Under the pieces are notes generated by a model that saw only the letters and a program-made list of their open reading frames with translations, ran no database searches and was not told the DNA's origin. A stretch of DNA of 64,000 nt, taken from NCBI RefSeq assembly GCF_937958065.1, contig NZ_CALFXI010000048.1, positions 12,542-76,541 on the forward strand. Direction: 5' to 3'. This document shows positions 45,636-54,624 of the stretch, piece after piece. Numbering within the stretch: the first letter of the stretch is position 1; every line of letters starts with the position of its first letter. The DNA is from an uncultured Steroidobacter sp. (GTDB taxonomy: Bacteria > Pseudomonadota > Gammaproteobacteria > Steroidobacterales > Steroidobacteraceae). The translations under genes and the position numbers were made by a program.

Positions 45636-46397
45636 ATGACCACTCCATCGCCCACCGCTGATCAGGAGCGCCTCATCGAGGAACTGCGCACGGCGATCGC
45701 AGCTCGCGATGAGTTCATCGCGATCGCTGCTCACGAACTGCGCAATCCGATGACGCCCATCGTCGGGCAGGTGCAGCTCTTGCTGTCGCGTGCGCGACGG
45801 GAGCAGGTATCGCCGGCGCTGCTCCAGGGGCTGGAGACACTGGAAGTCGCGGTCGATCACTATGTGCGCAGAGCGACCACGCTGCTGGAGATCACTCGCC
45901 TGAACGCCGAGCACGTGCGACTCGATCCCAGCCAGTTCGACCTGTGTGATCTGGTGCGAGACTGCGTCCGCAAGTACGAGCCGATGGCCAGTCATGCGGG
46001 CTCGACTTTGGACTGCGATCTGGCCGGCCCGGTCCCCGGCACCTGGGACGCCCTGGCCACCGAGCAGATCCTGGACAACCTCGTCTCGAATGCGATCCGT
46101 TACGGCGACGGCAAACCGGTGCGGATCGAGGTGGAGAGCGATGCGGATTGGGTGGAGGTGCGCGTGATCGATCGCGGCATCGGCATCGCGCCCGCCGACC
46201 GGGAGCGGATTTTCCAGCGCTTCGAACGAGGGCCCGGTGCCCCACGCAGCGGCGGCTTCGGCATCGGCTTGTGGCTGTCGAGCAAACTGGTGCAGGCCCA
46301 AGGCGGCAGCATGGCGATGCAAAGCGAGCCGGGCAGCGGCTCGATATTCATCGTCAGACTGCCGCGCGACGTGACCGCTCACGCTAAAATCGCGTGA
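45636..46397 (+). CDS. Sensor-less histidine kinase
   Basis: 253 residues with no transmembrane or sensory domain, so cytoplasmic. A HisKA domain with phospho-acceptor His33 (AAHELRNPMTP) leads into a HATPase domain with N box (NLVSNAIRYG), G1 (DRGIGIAP), F box (FQRFERG) and G2 (GFGIGLWLSS). Input probably comes from a partner; the KaiC-like ATPase encoded 34 nt downstream is the obvious candidate. The receiver protein two genes on is a likely phosphate acceptor. Confidence 0.9.
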   Translation: MTTPSPTADQERLIEELRTAIAARDEFIAIAAHELRNPMTPIVGQVQLLLSRARREQVSPALLQGLETLEVAVDHYVRRATTLLEITRLNAEHVRLDPSQFDLCDLVRDCVRKYEPMASHAGSTLDCDLAGPVPGTWDALATEQILDNLVSNAIRYGDGKPVRIEVESDADWVEVRVIDRGIGIAPADRERIFQRFERGPGAPRSGGFGIGLWLSSKLVQAQGGSMAMQSEPGSGSIFIVRLPRDVTAHAKIA

Positions 46398-46431
46398 GGA
46401 TACGCTTGGACTACGAGGGCTCCATCGTCAC

Positions 46432-47964
46432 GTGAACAACAAAGAACTCAGTCATGAGCCGGGGCTGGAGCGCATTGCCACCGGCGTGCCCGGACTGGAC
46501 GATGTGCTCAAGGGCGGCTTTTTCGAGGGCGCCGTTTACATCGTGCGCGGCACTCCCGGCGCCGGCAAGACGATCCTCGCCAACCAGATCTGCTTTCAGC
46601 ATGCGCGCCAGGGCAAGCGTGCGCTGTTCGTCACGCTGCTCGCTGAAAATCATGCGCGCATGCTCCAGCACCTGGAGCAGATGAGCTTTTACGACGCACA
46701 CCTGATCCCGAAGTACGTGTACTACATCAGTGCGTTTCGCGTGCTCGAGGAGAACGGACTGAAGGGGATGATGGATCTGTTGCGGCGGGAGATGCGGGCC
46801 CACGAGGCCAGTATTCTGATCCTCGATGGATTGATCGCGGTCGAGGAAACCAGCACCTCGGATCGGGAGTTCCGGAAGTTCATCCATGAGTTGCAGGCAC
46901 ACGCCGCCACCGCGGGCTGTTGCACGCTGCTCCTTACAAATGGTCGCAGGGGTGAGTACCACCCGGAACACACCATGGTGGATGGGCTGATCACTCTCGA
47001 AGACGTGCCCTATGGGAAACGTCGCCAGCGCGAGCTGGAGGTGCGCAAGTTCCGCGGCTCCGCCAGCTTGCGCGGCCGGCATCCTTTTCAAATCACCGAC
47101 GACGGACTGATCGTGCACCCACGGCCGGAATCGCGCTTCCTGCGCAATACCGGCATCGACAACGCCGCCCGGATCTCGACCGGCATCGCGCAGCTGGATG
47201 CAATGACGAACGGGGGGCTGATCGCCGATTCATCGACCCTGGTGCTGGGGCCGTCCGGTGCGGGCAAGACCACGCTCGGCATGGCATTCCTGCAATGCTC
47301 CAGCAAGGCCGAGCCGGGCCTGCACTTCGGTTTCTATGAGTCGCCGCAGCGGCTCGTCGCCAACGCGGGGCTCATCGGGATCGACTTGAAGTCGAAGGTC
47401 GAGGCGGGGCATCTGGAGATTTCGTGGCGGCCGCCGTTCGAGCGCGTCCTCGATGGCCTGGGCAACGAGCTGATCGACACGGTGCGCCGTCGCAAGGTCA
47501 AACGTCTGTTCATCGACGGCTGGGGCGGGTTCGCCGGCACTGCCGAAACGCACGAGCGCCTCGGTCCGTTCTTTGCCGCCGTGGCGAACGAGCTGCGCAG
47601 CCTGGGCGTCACGACGATGTGCACCATGGAGACGCCGAATCTGATCGGACCGGAGTTGCTGGTCCCGGGTACCGGTATTTCGGCCGTCACCGAGAACATG
47701 ATCCTGCTGCGCTACTCGGAGTATCAGGGTCGCTTGCGTCGCCTGATTTCGATCATGAAAGTTCGTGGCGGCGGCTTCGATCCCAAGCTGCGGGAGTTCG
47801 AGATCGGAGCCGAGGGCCTGCGCTTCGTGGACAGCTTCAAGACTGCCGAAGGGGTGTTGTCCGGATACAGCACCGAACGTTCGGACGTCGCTGCCACGCC
47901 GGCTCGCGCCAGGAAGCAAGCTAAAGGACGACGTGTCAGCGCTCGGCGTCGCGGCAAGGCATAG
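46432..47964 (+). CDS. KaiC-like double-domain RecA-fold ATPase
   Basis: 510 residues with two KaiC modules. CI has Walker A GTPGAGKT (40-47) and Walker B Asp132. CII has GPSGAGKT (273-280) and Asp362. Compared with cyanobacterial KaiC, the paired catalytic Glu are reduced: AEN in CI (Glu72) and YES in CII (Glu303). At the phosphorylation site the Ser is kept (GISAVTE, Ser417) but the neighbouring Thr is Ala. The C-terminal tail is Lys/Arg-rich. No KaiA or KaiB gene is nearby, so a clock is not implied; a signalling role with the flanking kinase and receiver is inferred. Start GTG 46432. Confidence 0.9.
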   Translation: MNNKELSHEPGLERIATGVPGLDDVLKGGFFEGAVYIVRGTPGAGKTILANQICFQHARQGKRALFVTLLAENHARMLQHLEQMSFYDAHLIPKYVYYISAFRVLEENGLKGMMDLLRREMRAHEASILILDGLIAVEETSTSDREFRKFIHELQAHAATAGCCTLLLTNGRRGEYHPEHTMVDGLITLEDVPYGKRRQRELEVRKFRGSASLRGRHPFQITDDGLIVHPRPESRFLRNTGIDNAARISTGIAQLDAMTNGGLIADSSTLVLGPSGAGKTTLGMAFLQCSSKAEPGLHFGFYESPQRLVANAGLIGIDLKSKVEAGHLEISWRPPFERVLDGLGNELIDTVRRRKVKRLFIDGWGGFAGTAETHERLGPFFAAVANELRSLGVTTMCTMETPNLIGPELLVPGTGISAVTENMILLRYSEYQGRLRRLISIMKVRGGGFDPKLREFEIGAEGLRFVDSFKTAEGVLSGYSTERSDVAATPARARKQAKGRRVSARRRGKA

Positions 47965-47965
47965 C

Positions 47966-48337
47966 ATGCAAACGGTGCTGGTCGTCGATGATGAGTTCGG
48001 CGTCGCCGAGGTGCTGCAGTCCATCCTCGAAGACGAGGGGTATCGTGTGGCCACCGCGATCAATGGCAAGCAGGCGCTGGCGCGTCTGAACGAGCTCACG
48101 CCCGATCTCATCATGCTCGACTACATGATGCCCATCATGGACGGCACGCAGACCCTCGCCGCGATCCGCAGCAACCCGGCGTTCGCCACGATTCCCATCA
48201 TCATGATGAGCTCTCTCGAGGAAGCGGCAGTGCGCGAGACCTGCACCGACTACAACAGCTTCCTTCGCAAGCCGTTCCGCGCCATGGCCGTGTTGAAGTT
48301 GGTCGCGCAGTTGCTGGAGCAATCGGCTCGCCAGTAA
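47966..48337 (+). CDS. Stand-alone response-regulator receiver
   Basis: 123 residues, receiver domain only. Acidic pocket Asp8/Asp9, phosphorylation site Asp52 (LIMLDYMMP), Ser82 and Lys102 (FLRKPF). No output domain, as in CheY-like proteins. Starts 1 nt after the KaiC-like gene ends (AAGG site upstream of the ATG at 47966), so it is co-translated with it and with the histidine kinase. Confidence 0.9.
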   Translation: MQTVLVVDDEFGVAEVLQSILEDEGYRVATAINGKQALARLNELTPDLIMLDYMMPIMDGTQTLAAIRSNPAFATIPIIMMSSLEEAAVRETCTDYNSFLRKPFRAMAVLKLVAQLLEQSARQ

Positions 48338-48777
48338 CGAGCCTACGGGCTGACAGCCAGATCCGCATGCGCGCGCCCGGCGCACTATCGCCGCGATCAG
48401 TTGCTGGGCCATTCAGCGCGCGCTGACGGGCTGTCGATGCGCGCACGCACGTGATCCACCGGCGTTCGCATAGTGCACTCGGCTGTCTTTGCATCATCAT
48501 GCAGCTGCCCTCGCATCCCTCGCTCTGAATCGCTCGTCGGCGCGTCGCATTTCTGGAAAAGATAAGCCGTTGAAATCCGGGTGGCTGGTCAACGCCGCGT
48601 TCATTCCCGCAACGAACTGGTGAATGTCGGAATCCAGCTCGCCGACGCGTGTCGAGAGGTCGATGCGGATTCGACGTCGAGATGCTCGAGCTCCGTGCTT
48701 GCGTAATGTCTGCCCGGTCGATTTTGTGGTATCACTGCTAGCGCAAGGTATCGGTCAGCTATTGGTTGCCGTCGCCG
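48338..48777. other. Gene-free stretch before AraC regulator
   Basis: About 440 nt. No open frame with family resemblance or ribosome site. Presumably holds the AraC promoter; no operator was recognised. Confidence 0.4.
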
Positions 48778-49641
48778 ATGGAGCAGCATTCATCTCGTCC
48801 GGGCCAGCGCCACGGCGCTGTTGAAGGCCCACCCAGTGGTGGGGCGGTGTCCAATAACGGAACTCCAGGCGCGACTCCGCCCAGCAGCGACTATCAGGAT
48901 GTGCCGCGTCCAGTCGTCGCGATGGCCGAAGAATACGAGTCGGGTACGGTGCAGCCGCGCCATTCGCACAAACGCGCACAGGTGCTGTACTCGATTTCCG
49001 GCGTGGCCTCCATCACCACCGATCACGCCAGTTACATTTTGCCGCCACAGCGCGCGCTATGGATTCCCAGTGGTGTGGCGCATGAGATGACGTGCCGTGG
49101 TCACGTCTCGGTTCGCACTCTCTATATCGACGAACGCGTGCGAGGCGATCTGCCCGAAGCATGCCGCGTCTTCGAAGTCTCCGATCTGCTGCGTGAACTG
49201 ATCATTGCCGCCGTGCGCATGCCGGTTGAATACGACGAAGCAGGGCGGGACGGTCGCGTGATGCGACTCATTCTGGACGAGATCGCGAGCGCGCCGAGCA
49301 TTCCTCTGGACATTTCGATGCCGCAGGATCCGCGGTTGCTCAAGGTGTGCCGCGCGATTCTCGAAGATCCGGCACATGCGGACACCTTGGATGATTGGGC
49401 ACGCGTCGCAGGCATGGGGCGTCGCACATTCACGCGAATGTTTCGTCGCGAGACGATGATGAGTTTTGCTACCTGGCGTCAACACGTGCGGCTGATGGAG
49501 GCGATGTCACGGCTCGCGACCGGTGAGCCGGTCACGGCGGTCGCCTTCGATGTTGGATACAACAGTCCAAGCGCTTTCACAGCCATGTTCCGCAAGGCGT
49601 TCGGCGCAGCGCCGACACGTTATATCAGCGAACAGAACTGA
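48778..49641 (+). CDS. AraC-family transcriptional regulator (cupin sensor)
   Basis: 287 residues. The N-terminal arabinose-binding/cupin domain (RHSHKRAQVLYSISGVASI, PPQRALWIPSGVAHEM) and C-terminal double HTH (LDDWARVAGMGRRTFTRMFR; VTAVAFDVGYNSPSAFTAMFRK) resemble the regulators that sense small aromatic or quaternary compounds. A disordered Pro/Gly-rich N-terminus of about 40 residues precedes. Convergent with the TetR gene, 53 nt apart. Target genes unknown. Confidence 0.88.
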   Translation: MEQHSSRPGQRHGAVEGPPSGGAVSNNGTPGATPPSSDYQDVPRPVVAMAEEYESGTVQPRHSHKRAQVLYSISGVASITTDHASYILPPQRALWIPSGVAHEMTCRGHVSVRTLYIDERVRGDLPEACRVFEVSDLLRELIIAAVRMPVEYDEAGRDGRVMRLILDEIASAPSIPLDISMPQDPRLLKVCRAILEDPAHADTLDDWARVAGMGRRTFTRMFRRETMMSFATWRQHVRLMEAMSRLATGEPVTAVAFDVGYNSPSAFTAMFRKAFGAAPTRYISEQN

Positions 49642-49694
49642 ATCCCGACAGTGTGAATTCAAGGCGGGCCTGGCGTTGTCTGTCGGTATGACAG

Positions 49695-50363
49695 TCACAT
49701 GGCCGTCGGGCGAGTCTTGCGGCCGACCATGCGCTCCACATTCCGGATCATATGCATGACTACATCGGTCTGCGACCAGCGGCCCATCGGCCGCCACCAC
49801 AGCGCGGCCCACATGAGCAGGCCGCCGATCGAGAGCGCAGTGAAGTCGGGATCGTCGAATGTGAATTCACCGCGCTTCGCGCCTTCCACCAGCAGGCTGG
49901 AGAGCTTGCGGTCGAATTCCAGCTTCAGATCGGTCAGCACCTGCCATTCATCGGGTTCCAGATTCATCTCCTCGCGCCGATATACCACGATGCATTGCTG
50001 ATTCAGCAGCACCGCCGAGGTCACGCGCTCGATCGCCAAACGCAGCTTTTCACCGGGCGGCAGCTTGGTGGCGAGCGCCTCGTCGAGCGCGGCGAGCGGC
50101 GAGCGGATGCCGATCTCACAAATCGCGTTGAGGATCTCGCTCTTGTTCCGGAAATAGGAATATAAGAAAGGCTTGGTGACCTTCAGCTCGGCCGCGATGG
50201 TATCGAGAGTAGTCGCTTCATAGCCCTGCGCGAAAAACAACTCTCGTGACTGCTCCAGAATCCGTCGCCGCTTGAATTCCTGAACCTCGGTTCGTAATTC
50301 ATGTTTGTGCGATTGCACTTCGGCTTTCTTATTTGCCTTCGAGGCGCTCACCCGCGCAGCCAT
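49695..50363 (-). CDS. TetR/AcrR-family transcriptional regulator
   Basis: 222 residues. The TetR N-terminal HTH lies at about 31-77 (ILEQSRELFFAQGYEATTLDTIA; VTKPFLYSYFRNKSEIL), preceded by a basic extension of about 30 residues; the all-helical ligand domain follows. Ligand and targets unknown; no adjacent efflux or enzyme gene in the same unit. Last chromosomal-type gene before the tRNA-Arg island. Confidence 0.88.
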   Translation of the reverse strand: MAARVSASKANKKAEVQSHKHELRTEVQEFKRRRILEQSRELFFAQGYEATTLDTIAAELKVTKPFLYSYFRNKSEILNAICEIGIRSPLAALDEALATKLPPGEKLRLAIERVTSAVLLNQQCIVVYRREEMNLEPDEWQVLTDLKLEFDRKLSSLLVEGAKRGEFTFDDPDFTALSIGGLLMWAALWWRPMGRWSQTDVVMHMIRNVERMVGRKTRPTAM

Positions 50364-50915
50364 AGTCTTCCCTCAGCGATACTCGTGCAAAAAAGCCGGT
50401 GAATGATGAGGCAGAACGACAGGCACCGCAATCAATCGCTGTGCGTGATGCTGTCGGAAAATTCGCCAGTCGTTGCTCGCGATTCATCTGTACAAATCGT
50501 CGACACGTGCGTGCGGCCTCATTGCGTTCGCCATCCATGCGAACGACGCGCTGACTGGTGCGGCACGGGTGTAGCGGGGCGCCTGGAAGGGGCGCGCGAG
50601 GCTCGGGATGGCTCGGCAAAGAATTTTGCGGCCGTCCAGCACAGAGTAGCTGCATCTGCCGATTGTTGTGGTAGGATGCGCGCCCTCGCGGCGGAATGCG
50701 CCCGAGAATGTCAGCGGATGGTTCGGCAAAGGGTTGGGTGGGATTCGGTAAGTCACTGATCCTGCTAAGGAAAAACCCTCAGCGTCGAGACGGCCCCGAA
50801 ACGGCCGCCGACCCCGGCCCCGCGTGCGACATGGCCCCGCTCCGGTCCGGTTCATGCAAGTGAACGGCACACGGCGGACGGATGGGCGGCTCGAAGCCGT
50901 CGGCCAGATCAGTGT
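50364..50915. other. Gene-free stretch upstream of tRNA-Arg
   Basis: About 550 nt without a supported gene. It must contain the tRNA promoter; TAGGAT at about 50672 preceded by TGTGG is an extended -10-like element but lies 240 nt away. Near 50756-50780 a short run ACTGATCCTGCTAAGGAAAAACC has no recognised role. Confidence 0.35.
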
Positions 50916-50992
50916 GCGCCCGTAGCTCAGTTGGATAGAGCGCATGGCTACGAACCATGAGGTCGGGAGTTCGAATCTCTCCGGGCGCGCCA
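50916..50992 (+). tRNA. tRNA-Arg(ACG), integration site of a genomic island
   Basis: 77 nt with encoded CCA. Acceptor GCGCCCG/CGGGCGC, D arm GTAGCTCAGTTGGATAGAGC, anticodon loop CTACGAA with ACG at 50950-50952, T loop GTTCGAATC. An integrase gene starts 13 nt beyond its 3' end, and a degenerate copy of its 3' half lies at 61079, showing use as an attachment site. Confidence 0.96.
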
Positions 50993-51005
50993 TCTTCTCA
51001 AGCAC

Positions 51006-52151
51006 TTACGCACTCTGACGACGACGCAGCCAAGTGGTTGCGGGACTTTTGCGGGAGTTTTCGTCCCCGCAGACTTTCTCCGCCGCCGCAATCAGGTTGC
51101 CAAGCTCCGCCTGCGAGTAGTGCGTCGTGATCCGCCCGCTCTTGTGGCCGAGCAAGTCCTGACGGTCCTCGAACGACACGCCGGCCGCGCGCAGCCGCCG
51201 ACCGAACGTGTGCTTGAGGTCATGGACTCGAATCTTCCTGAAACCCTCCGGTGCCGGCTCGCCGTGACGCTCCGTCCATTTGTTCGCGGCGCGCTCGCGC
51301 GCTTGCTTCCACGCGGTGCCGTACATCTTCGATACGGGCCGCAGTTCGCCCTTCGGCGGAGCGATCGCGAACACGTGAGTCGGATGCACGCCGCGCATGC
51401 TCTCCACGACTGACTTCGCCACCCGATTGAGCACGACGAGACGCTCGTCGCCGTTCTTCACGTGATCGCCCGGAATGATGAAGACCGATGTGTCGAGCTC
51501 CGGCACCTTCACCTCGTAGTCCCATCGCAACGTGCAAACCTCTTGTTCGCGGCAGCCCGTGTTCACCTTGTACAGCGCCATGCGCGCCAGGTAATCGGGC
51601 AGCTCTTGAAACAAGAGCGCTTGCTCCTCCTGTGTGAGCGGATACGGCGAGCGAGCATCCTTGACCGAGAACAGCTTGATCTTCGGCGCTGTCTCGAGCC
51701 ACGTCAGTCCCTTCTCGTCGATCCACTCAGACGCCGCGAGATTCAAGATTCTGCGCACGACGGCGAGCGCCGCATTCAGAGTCTTGGTCTTGACGCCTTC
51801 CGCCTTGCGCTTCGCGATGAACGCCTGCAGCGAGCCCATGTGCACTTGTCGAAGATCGAGATCGCCGATCATCGGCACTAACATCTTCAACTGCACAGCA
51901 TCGTCGCCGATGCTTTTCTTCTGAGCGTAGTCCTGCAGATATTTCGTCGCAGCGATCCGGAACGTGCGGCTCGGGCGAAGGCCGTGAAGCATCGCCTCGC
52001 GAATGTCGTTCATCCGCTTGGCTAGATGCTCCTGCGCTTTCGCGAGGCTACCTGTTCCAGTGCTTTCGCAAATGCGAACTCCTCGGTACTGCTTGTCGAT
52101 GTGCCAGACACCACCGCGATTGGTGAGGCCCGGCATTGCTCGGTTTCCCAT
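51006..52151 (-). CDS. Tyrosine-type site-specific integrase of the tRNA-Arg island
   Basis: 381 residues. The N-terminal arm-binding/SAM-like region is followed by the catalytic domain: NTGCREQEVCTLRW (first Arg), HDLKHTFGRRLR (His-x-x-Lys in place of the usual Arg, seen in some families), a late His (LLGHKSG) and the nucleophilic Tyr (TTHYSQ). Its 3' end faces tRNA-Arg, 13 nt away, the standard phage/island arrangement. Its start lies inside the excisionase-like gene, so the two overlap by about 130 nt. A relic of a related integrase 3' end is at 61133. Confidence 0.93.
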   Translation of the reverse strand: MGNRAMPGLTNRGGVWHIDKQYRGVRICESTGTGSLAKAQEHLAKRMNDIREAMLHGLRPSRTFRIAATKYLQDYAQKKSIGDDAVQLKMLVPMIGDLDLRQVHMGSLQAFIAKRKAEGVKTKTLNAALAVVRRILNLAASEWIDEKGLTWLETAPKIKLFSVKDARSPYPLTQEEQALLFQELPDYLARMALYKVNTGCREQEVCTLRWDYEVKVPELDTSVFIIPGDHVKNGDERLVVLNRVAKSVVESMRGVHPTHVFAIAPPKGELRPVSKMYGTAWKQARERAANKWTERHGEPAPEGFRKIRVHDLKHTFGRRLRAAGVSFEDRQDLLGHKSGRITTHYSQAELGNLIAAAEKVCGDENSRKSPATTWLRRRQSA

Positions 52152-52390
52152 GGCTTTCTCCTTTCGGTTTGAGCCGCGGGACGCCCGTTGCGGTCCTTAT
52201 AGTGATCCGCCCAGGAGTCCAGATCAACGCGGTCGAAAGCGACGCCTTGTGTGCCGATGGGAATGACCGTGACGTGCGGACGCACTTCGCTGTTGAAGCG
52301 ATTCTTGTCCATGCCGAGATAACGCGGCGCATCGCGCAGCCGGATCAAGCGCGGCAGGAACGGCCCTTGTGAGGAAGTTGGAGAAGGCAT
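52022..52390 (-). CDS. Excisionase/AlpA-like small DNA-binding protein
   Basis: 122 residues. The core (LIRLRDAPRYLGMDKNRFNSEV, then PIGTQGVAFDRVDLDSWAD) fits a winged-helix MerR/AlpA/excisionase-type fold: recognition helix, wing with GVAFDRVDLDSW. Probably the recombination directionality factor, or a regulator of the downstream integrase, whose ATG lies within it in another frame. Start ATG 52390; a TTG at 52405 is possible. Confidence 0.65.
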   Translation of the reverse strand: MPSPTSSQGPFLPRLIRLRDAPRYLGMDKNRFNSEVRPHVTVIPIGTQGVAFDRVDLDSWADHYKDRNGRPAAQTERRKPWETEQCRASPIAVVSGTSTSSTEEFAFAKALEQVASRKRRSI

Positions 52391-52405
52391 GATACGACCC
52401 GTCAA

Positions 52406-52939
52406 TTTGCGGTTCCGATCGCTTAGGGACGAGTTGTCACTCGATGGAGATCATGGAGAGTGAGGGCAAGAAAGTCAGCCAGAGGAATCGCGGGAAATTC
52501 GGGCGAAACTCGGGGCAAAATTAAACGTGTGTTGCTGCGCGACGCATGCCGCTATTGCAGAAGGAGCGGCGAAACTCGACCCGCATCGCCGCTGAAGACG
52601 GCTCGATATCGCTTCATACACCAGCGAGTTTCGCCGCAATTCCGGTTGAAACTTGGGAATCACCGATGAGGCTCTGTGAGAGACGTCGAGAATCTCCGAA
52701 GGCCCACATGTGTGTGCCTCCCTTACGCGTCGAAACTCCCCGCGCTCGCGTAGGCCATTTTGGCCTTTGTGCCCCCGATTCGGCCTGGCCACAGGCCAAT
52801 CCTCGAGCGGATGGCACGGCCGCGACCGGGGTGCGAGAATACGCCCCCTCCACGGGCTGAGCCCGGCGGATTGCGGCTTAACCTATTGTGATGGCGGTCG
52901 GGATCCGATCGCTGAGTTTCAGGAGAGGAGGCGCATCTG
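52406..52939. other. Gene-free region of the island with repeated motif
   Basis: About 530 nt between the divergent excisionase and toxin-antitoxin genes. No gene supported. It holds three copies of GGCGAAACTCG (listed separately) and probably the promoters for both sides. Confidence 0.45.
52502..52637. repeat. GGCGAAACTCG repeats, two direct and one inverted
   Basis: GGCGAAACTCG at 52502-52512 and 52568-52578 on plus, and as CGAGTTTCGCC at 52625-52635. The last two extend to perfect 13-bp inverted arms (52566-52578, 52625-52637). Located 110-250 nt upstream of the excisionase/integrase genes: candidates for integrase or excisionase arm sites or a repressor operator. Confidence 0.6.
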
Positions 52940-53176
52940 ATGGCTGCCCGCATCGAAGAAATCACGAAGGAAGTTGTCGAGCTCCCACGGCATCAGCGTT
53001 TGGCACTCGTCAGGCTGCTGCTCGATCTGGATCAACCCGGTTCAAGCAACGATGTAGACAACGCATGGGACGAAGAGATTCGTGCTCGCGTCAAAGCGGT
53101 TGATGAAGGCCGCGCCGTCGGGATCCCCTACGAGCAGATCAAGAAGGAAATGGCGGACCGATTTCCTCGGCGATGA
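52940..53176 (+). CDS. Antitoxin of a RelE/ParE-type module
   Basis: 78 residues, helical and charged. The pattern EITKEVVELPRHQRLALVRLLLD then AWDEEIRARVKAVDEGRAVGIPYEQ matches the addiction-module antitoxin family often paired with ParE toxins. AGGAG precedes the ATG. Its stop overlaps the toxin ATG (ATGA). Usually neutralises the toxin and represses the operon; likely stabilises the island. Confidence 0.88.
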   Translation: MAARIEEITKEVVELPRHQRLALVRLLLDLDQPGSSNDVDNAWDEEIRARVKAVDEGRAVGIPYEQIKKEMADRFPRR

Positions 53177-53475
53177 TCATCAAGTTTGTAGCTCAGGCAC
53201 GAGACGAACTGACAGACGCCGTCGCGTACTACGAGGGTGAGCTGAGCGGCCTGGGTTATCGATTCTGGGAAGAAGTGGATGAACACATCTCCTGGATCGA
53301 GAAAAATCACGAAGTCCCACGACTGCGACCCGGCGGCTATCGCCGCGTCAATCTAAAGATCTTTCCGTACTACATCTCGTACATCGTCCGAGATTCGGCA
53401 ATCTGGATTCTCGCCAACGCGCACGGGCACACCAGACCTGAGTATTGGATCGATCGTCCCGACGAAATTAAGTAG
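53173..53475 (+). CDS. RelE/ParE-family toxin
   Basis: 100 residues with the RelE/ParE fold pattern: FVAQARDELTDAVAYYEGE, then RRVNLKIFPYYISYIVRDSAIWILANAHGHTRPEYW. RelE-type members cut mRNA on the ribosome and ParE-type inhibit gyrase; the sequence more resembles ParE-like proteins, but the target cannot be settled by eye. Translated with its antitoxin. Confidence 0.88.
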   Translation: MIIKFVAQARDELTDAVAYYEGELSGLGYRFWEEVDEHISWIEKNHEVPRLRPGGYRRVNLKIFPYYISYIVRDSAIWILANAHGHTRPEYWIDRPDEIK

Positions 53476-53507
53476 TCGCGTTGCCCTCACGCGCTGGTCG
53501 CCGAAAA

Positions 53508-53795
53508 ATGATGCGATGGAAGAGACTGGCAGCGTTTGCCTTTGCGGCGATAGTCACAATTGCTGTGGCTGTGCATCTTGCGCGGTTCCTCGAACAGGAC
53601 AACTGTATCGACGCTGGCGGGACGTACATTGCAAGCACCGGAGCATGCGAGATTGACGGTATGGACTACGTGGCTTTGTTCTCTCGCACTCCGGGTTATG
53701 CACTTTGGACTGCGTTTCTTGGTCTGTCCTGCGTCGTCGGCTGGGCGGTTTATCGAGTGGTGGCATTCATTCTCGGTGCGCTACGTTCCAGATAA
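53508..53795 (+). CDS. Hypothetical two-helix membrane protein
   Basis: 95 residues: helix near 8-27 (AAFAFAAIVTIAVAVHLARF), a short loop with two Cys (NCIDAGGTYIASTGACEIDG, possible disulfide outside the cytoplasm), and a second helix near 62-85. No family recognised. Follows the toxin gene by 32 nt; may be island cargo. Confidence 0.55.
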   Translation: MMRWKRLAAFAFAAIVTIAVAVHLARFLEQDNCIDAGGTYIASTGACEIDGMDYVALFSRTPGYALWTAFLGLSCVVGWAVYRVVAFILGALRSR

Positions 53796-53958
53796 GGAAT
53801 ATCGGCGACGCGCCCTCACACGGCGAGCGTCGGAGTCACGATCCGGCTTCCCATCGCGGGATAAGCTCCATCGCTCAAGTTACAATCACAGGCAAACAGC
53901 CTCCGCCTTCACGAGCGCTGGCCAAGTGACAAGATGATGGTTATCGCGGTGGAGCCAC

Positions 53959-54574
53959 GTGGACAAAAATAACTACCTCAATCTCAAGACAGCCGATCTC
54001 GACAAGCCCGTCTATCGCATCGTCACGTTTGAGCGATTTCGACAGCTGTTCCAGGAGAAGCAGAACACACTTGTGAGTCCTGTCCTCTGGGACGATCCGT
54101 TCGAGAACTTTATCCTGCGGTGTCCCGTGCAACTCGTGACGGGCGAACTCGCCAGCGTCGATTTTCATGATCAGTATTTCGGACAGTGCTGGACGCTTAA
54201 ATCGGCCTCCGATGCGATGTGGCGCATCTACTCACAAGACAAGCGGGGAATTCGCATGCGGGCACGACGATCCGCCGGCTTGCGCAGAGCCTGATTGACC
54301 ATTGCGGGGATTGGGCATCTGTCAGCGCTTTCATTGGGAAAGTGCGCTATCTAAACGAGGCGAAGCTCACGGCGTTCGCCCGGCAGGCTTGGCAACAAGT
54401 CGACCCACCATCGTTCGCCAAGACCCTATTGGTGAAGAGACCTGCCTTTTCGCATGAAGGCGAGGTCCGCCTAATCTACTTCCAACGCGAGGCTCCGGCC
54501 CGCCGCCGGAGCTGACCCGAGGCCACTTCTTCAACGTGCCTGGCCGAGAGATCTCGAAAGGCGGCAAACCTTAA
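53959..54574 (+). pseudogene. DUF2971-like gene broken by two frameshifts
   Basis: The first frame (53959-54294) gives VYRIVTFERFRQLFQEKQNTL, LWDDPFENFIL and CWTLKSASDAMWRIYS, DUF2971 hallmarks (N-terminal strand, NDPF-like motif, W-S-D-MWR). Reading continues in another frame (IRRLAQSLIDHCGDW ... HEGEVRLIYFQRE), then a third (PPPELTRGHFFNVPGREIS) to TAA 54572-54574. Shifts fall near 54262 and 54493. DUF2971 proteins are often found in defence or mobile regions; this copy is inactive unless the shifts are sequencing errors. Confidence 0.7.
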
Positions 54575-54624
54575 AGCGTGAGCTGACGCAGTAGGCTTCT
54601 AAAGGCGACGTGACTGCTATGCAG

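Noticed and set aside
46432..47964. Circadian clock locus
   Set aside because: KaiA and KaiB are absent and the phosphosite is altered; only the ATPase family is supported.
50484..51005. Minus frame reading ARPERFELPTSW
   Set aside because: Antisense translation of tRNA-Arg; the related RQEEFDLPPSW frame at 61.1 kb arises from the tRNA remnant. Useful only as evidence for the remnant.
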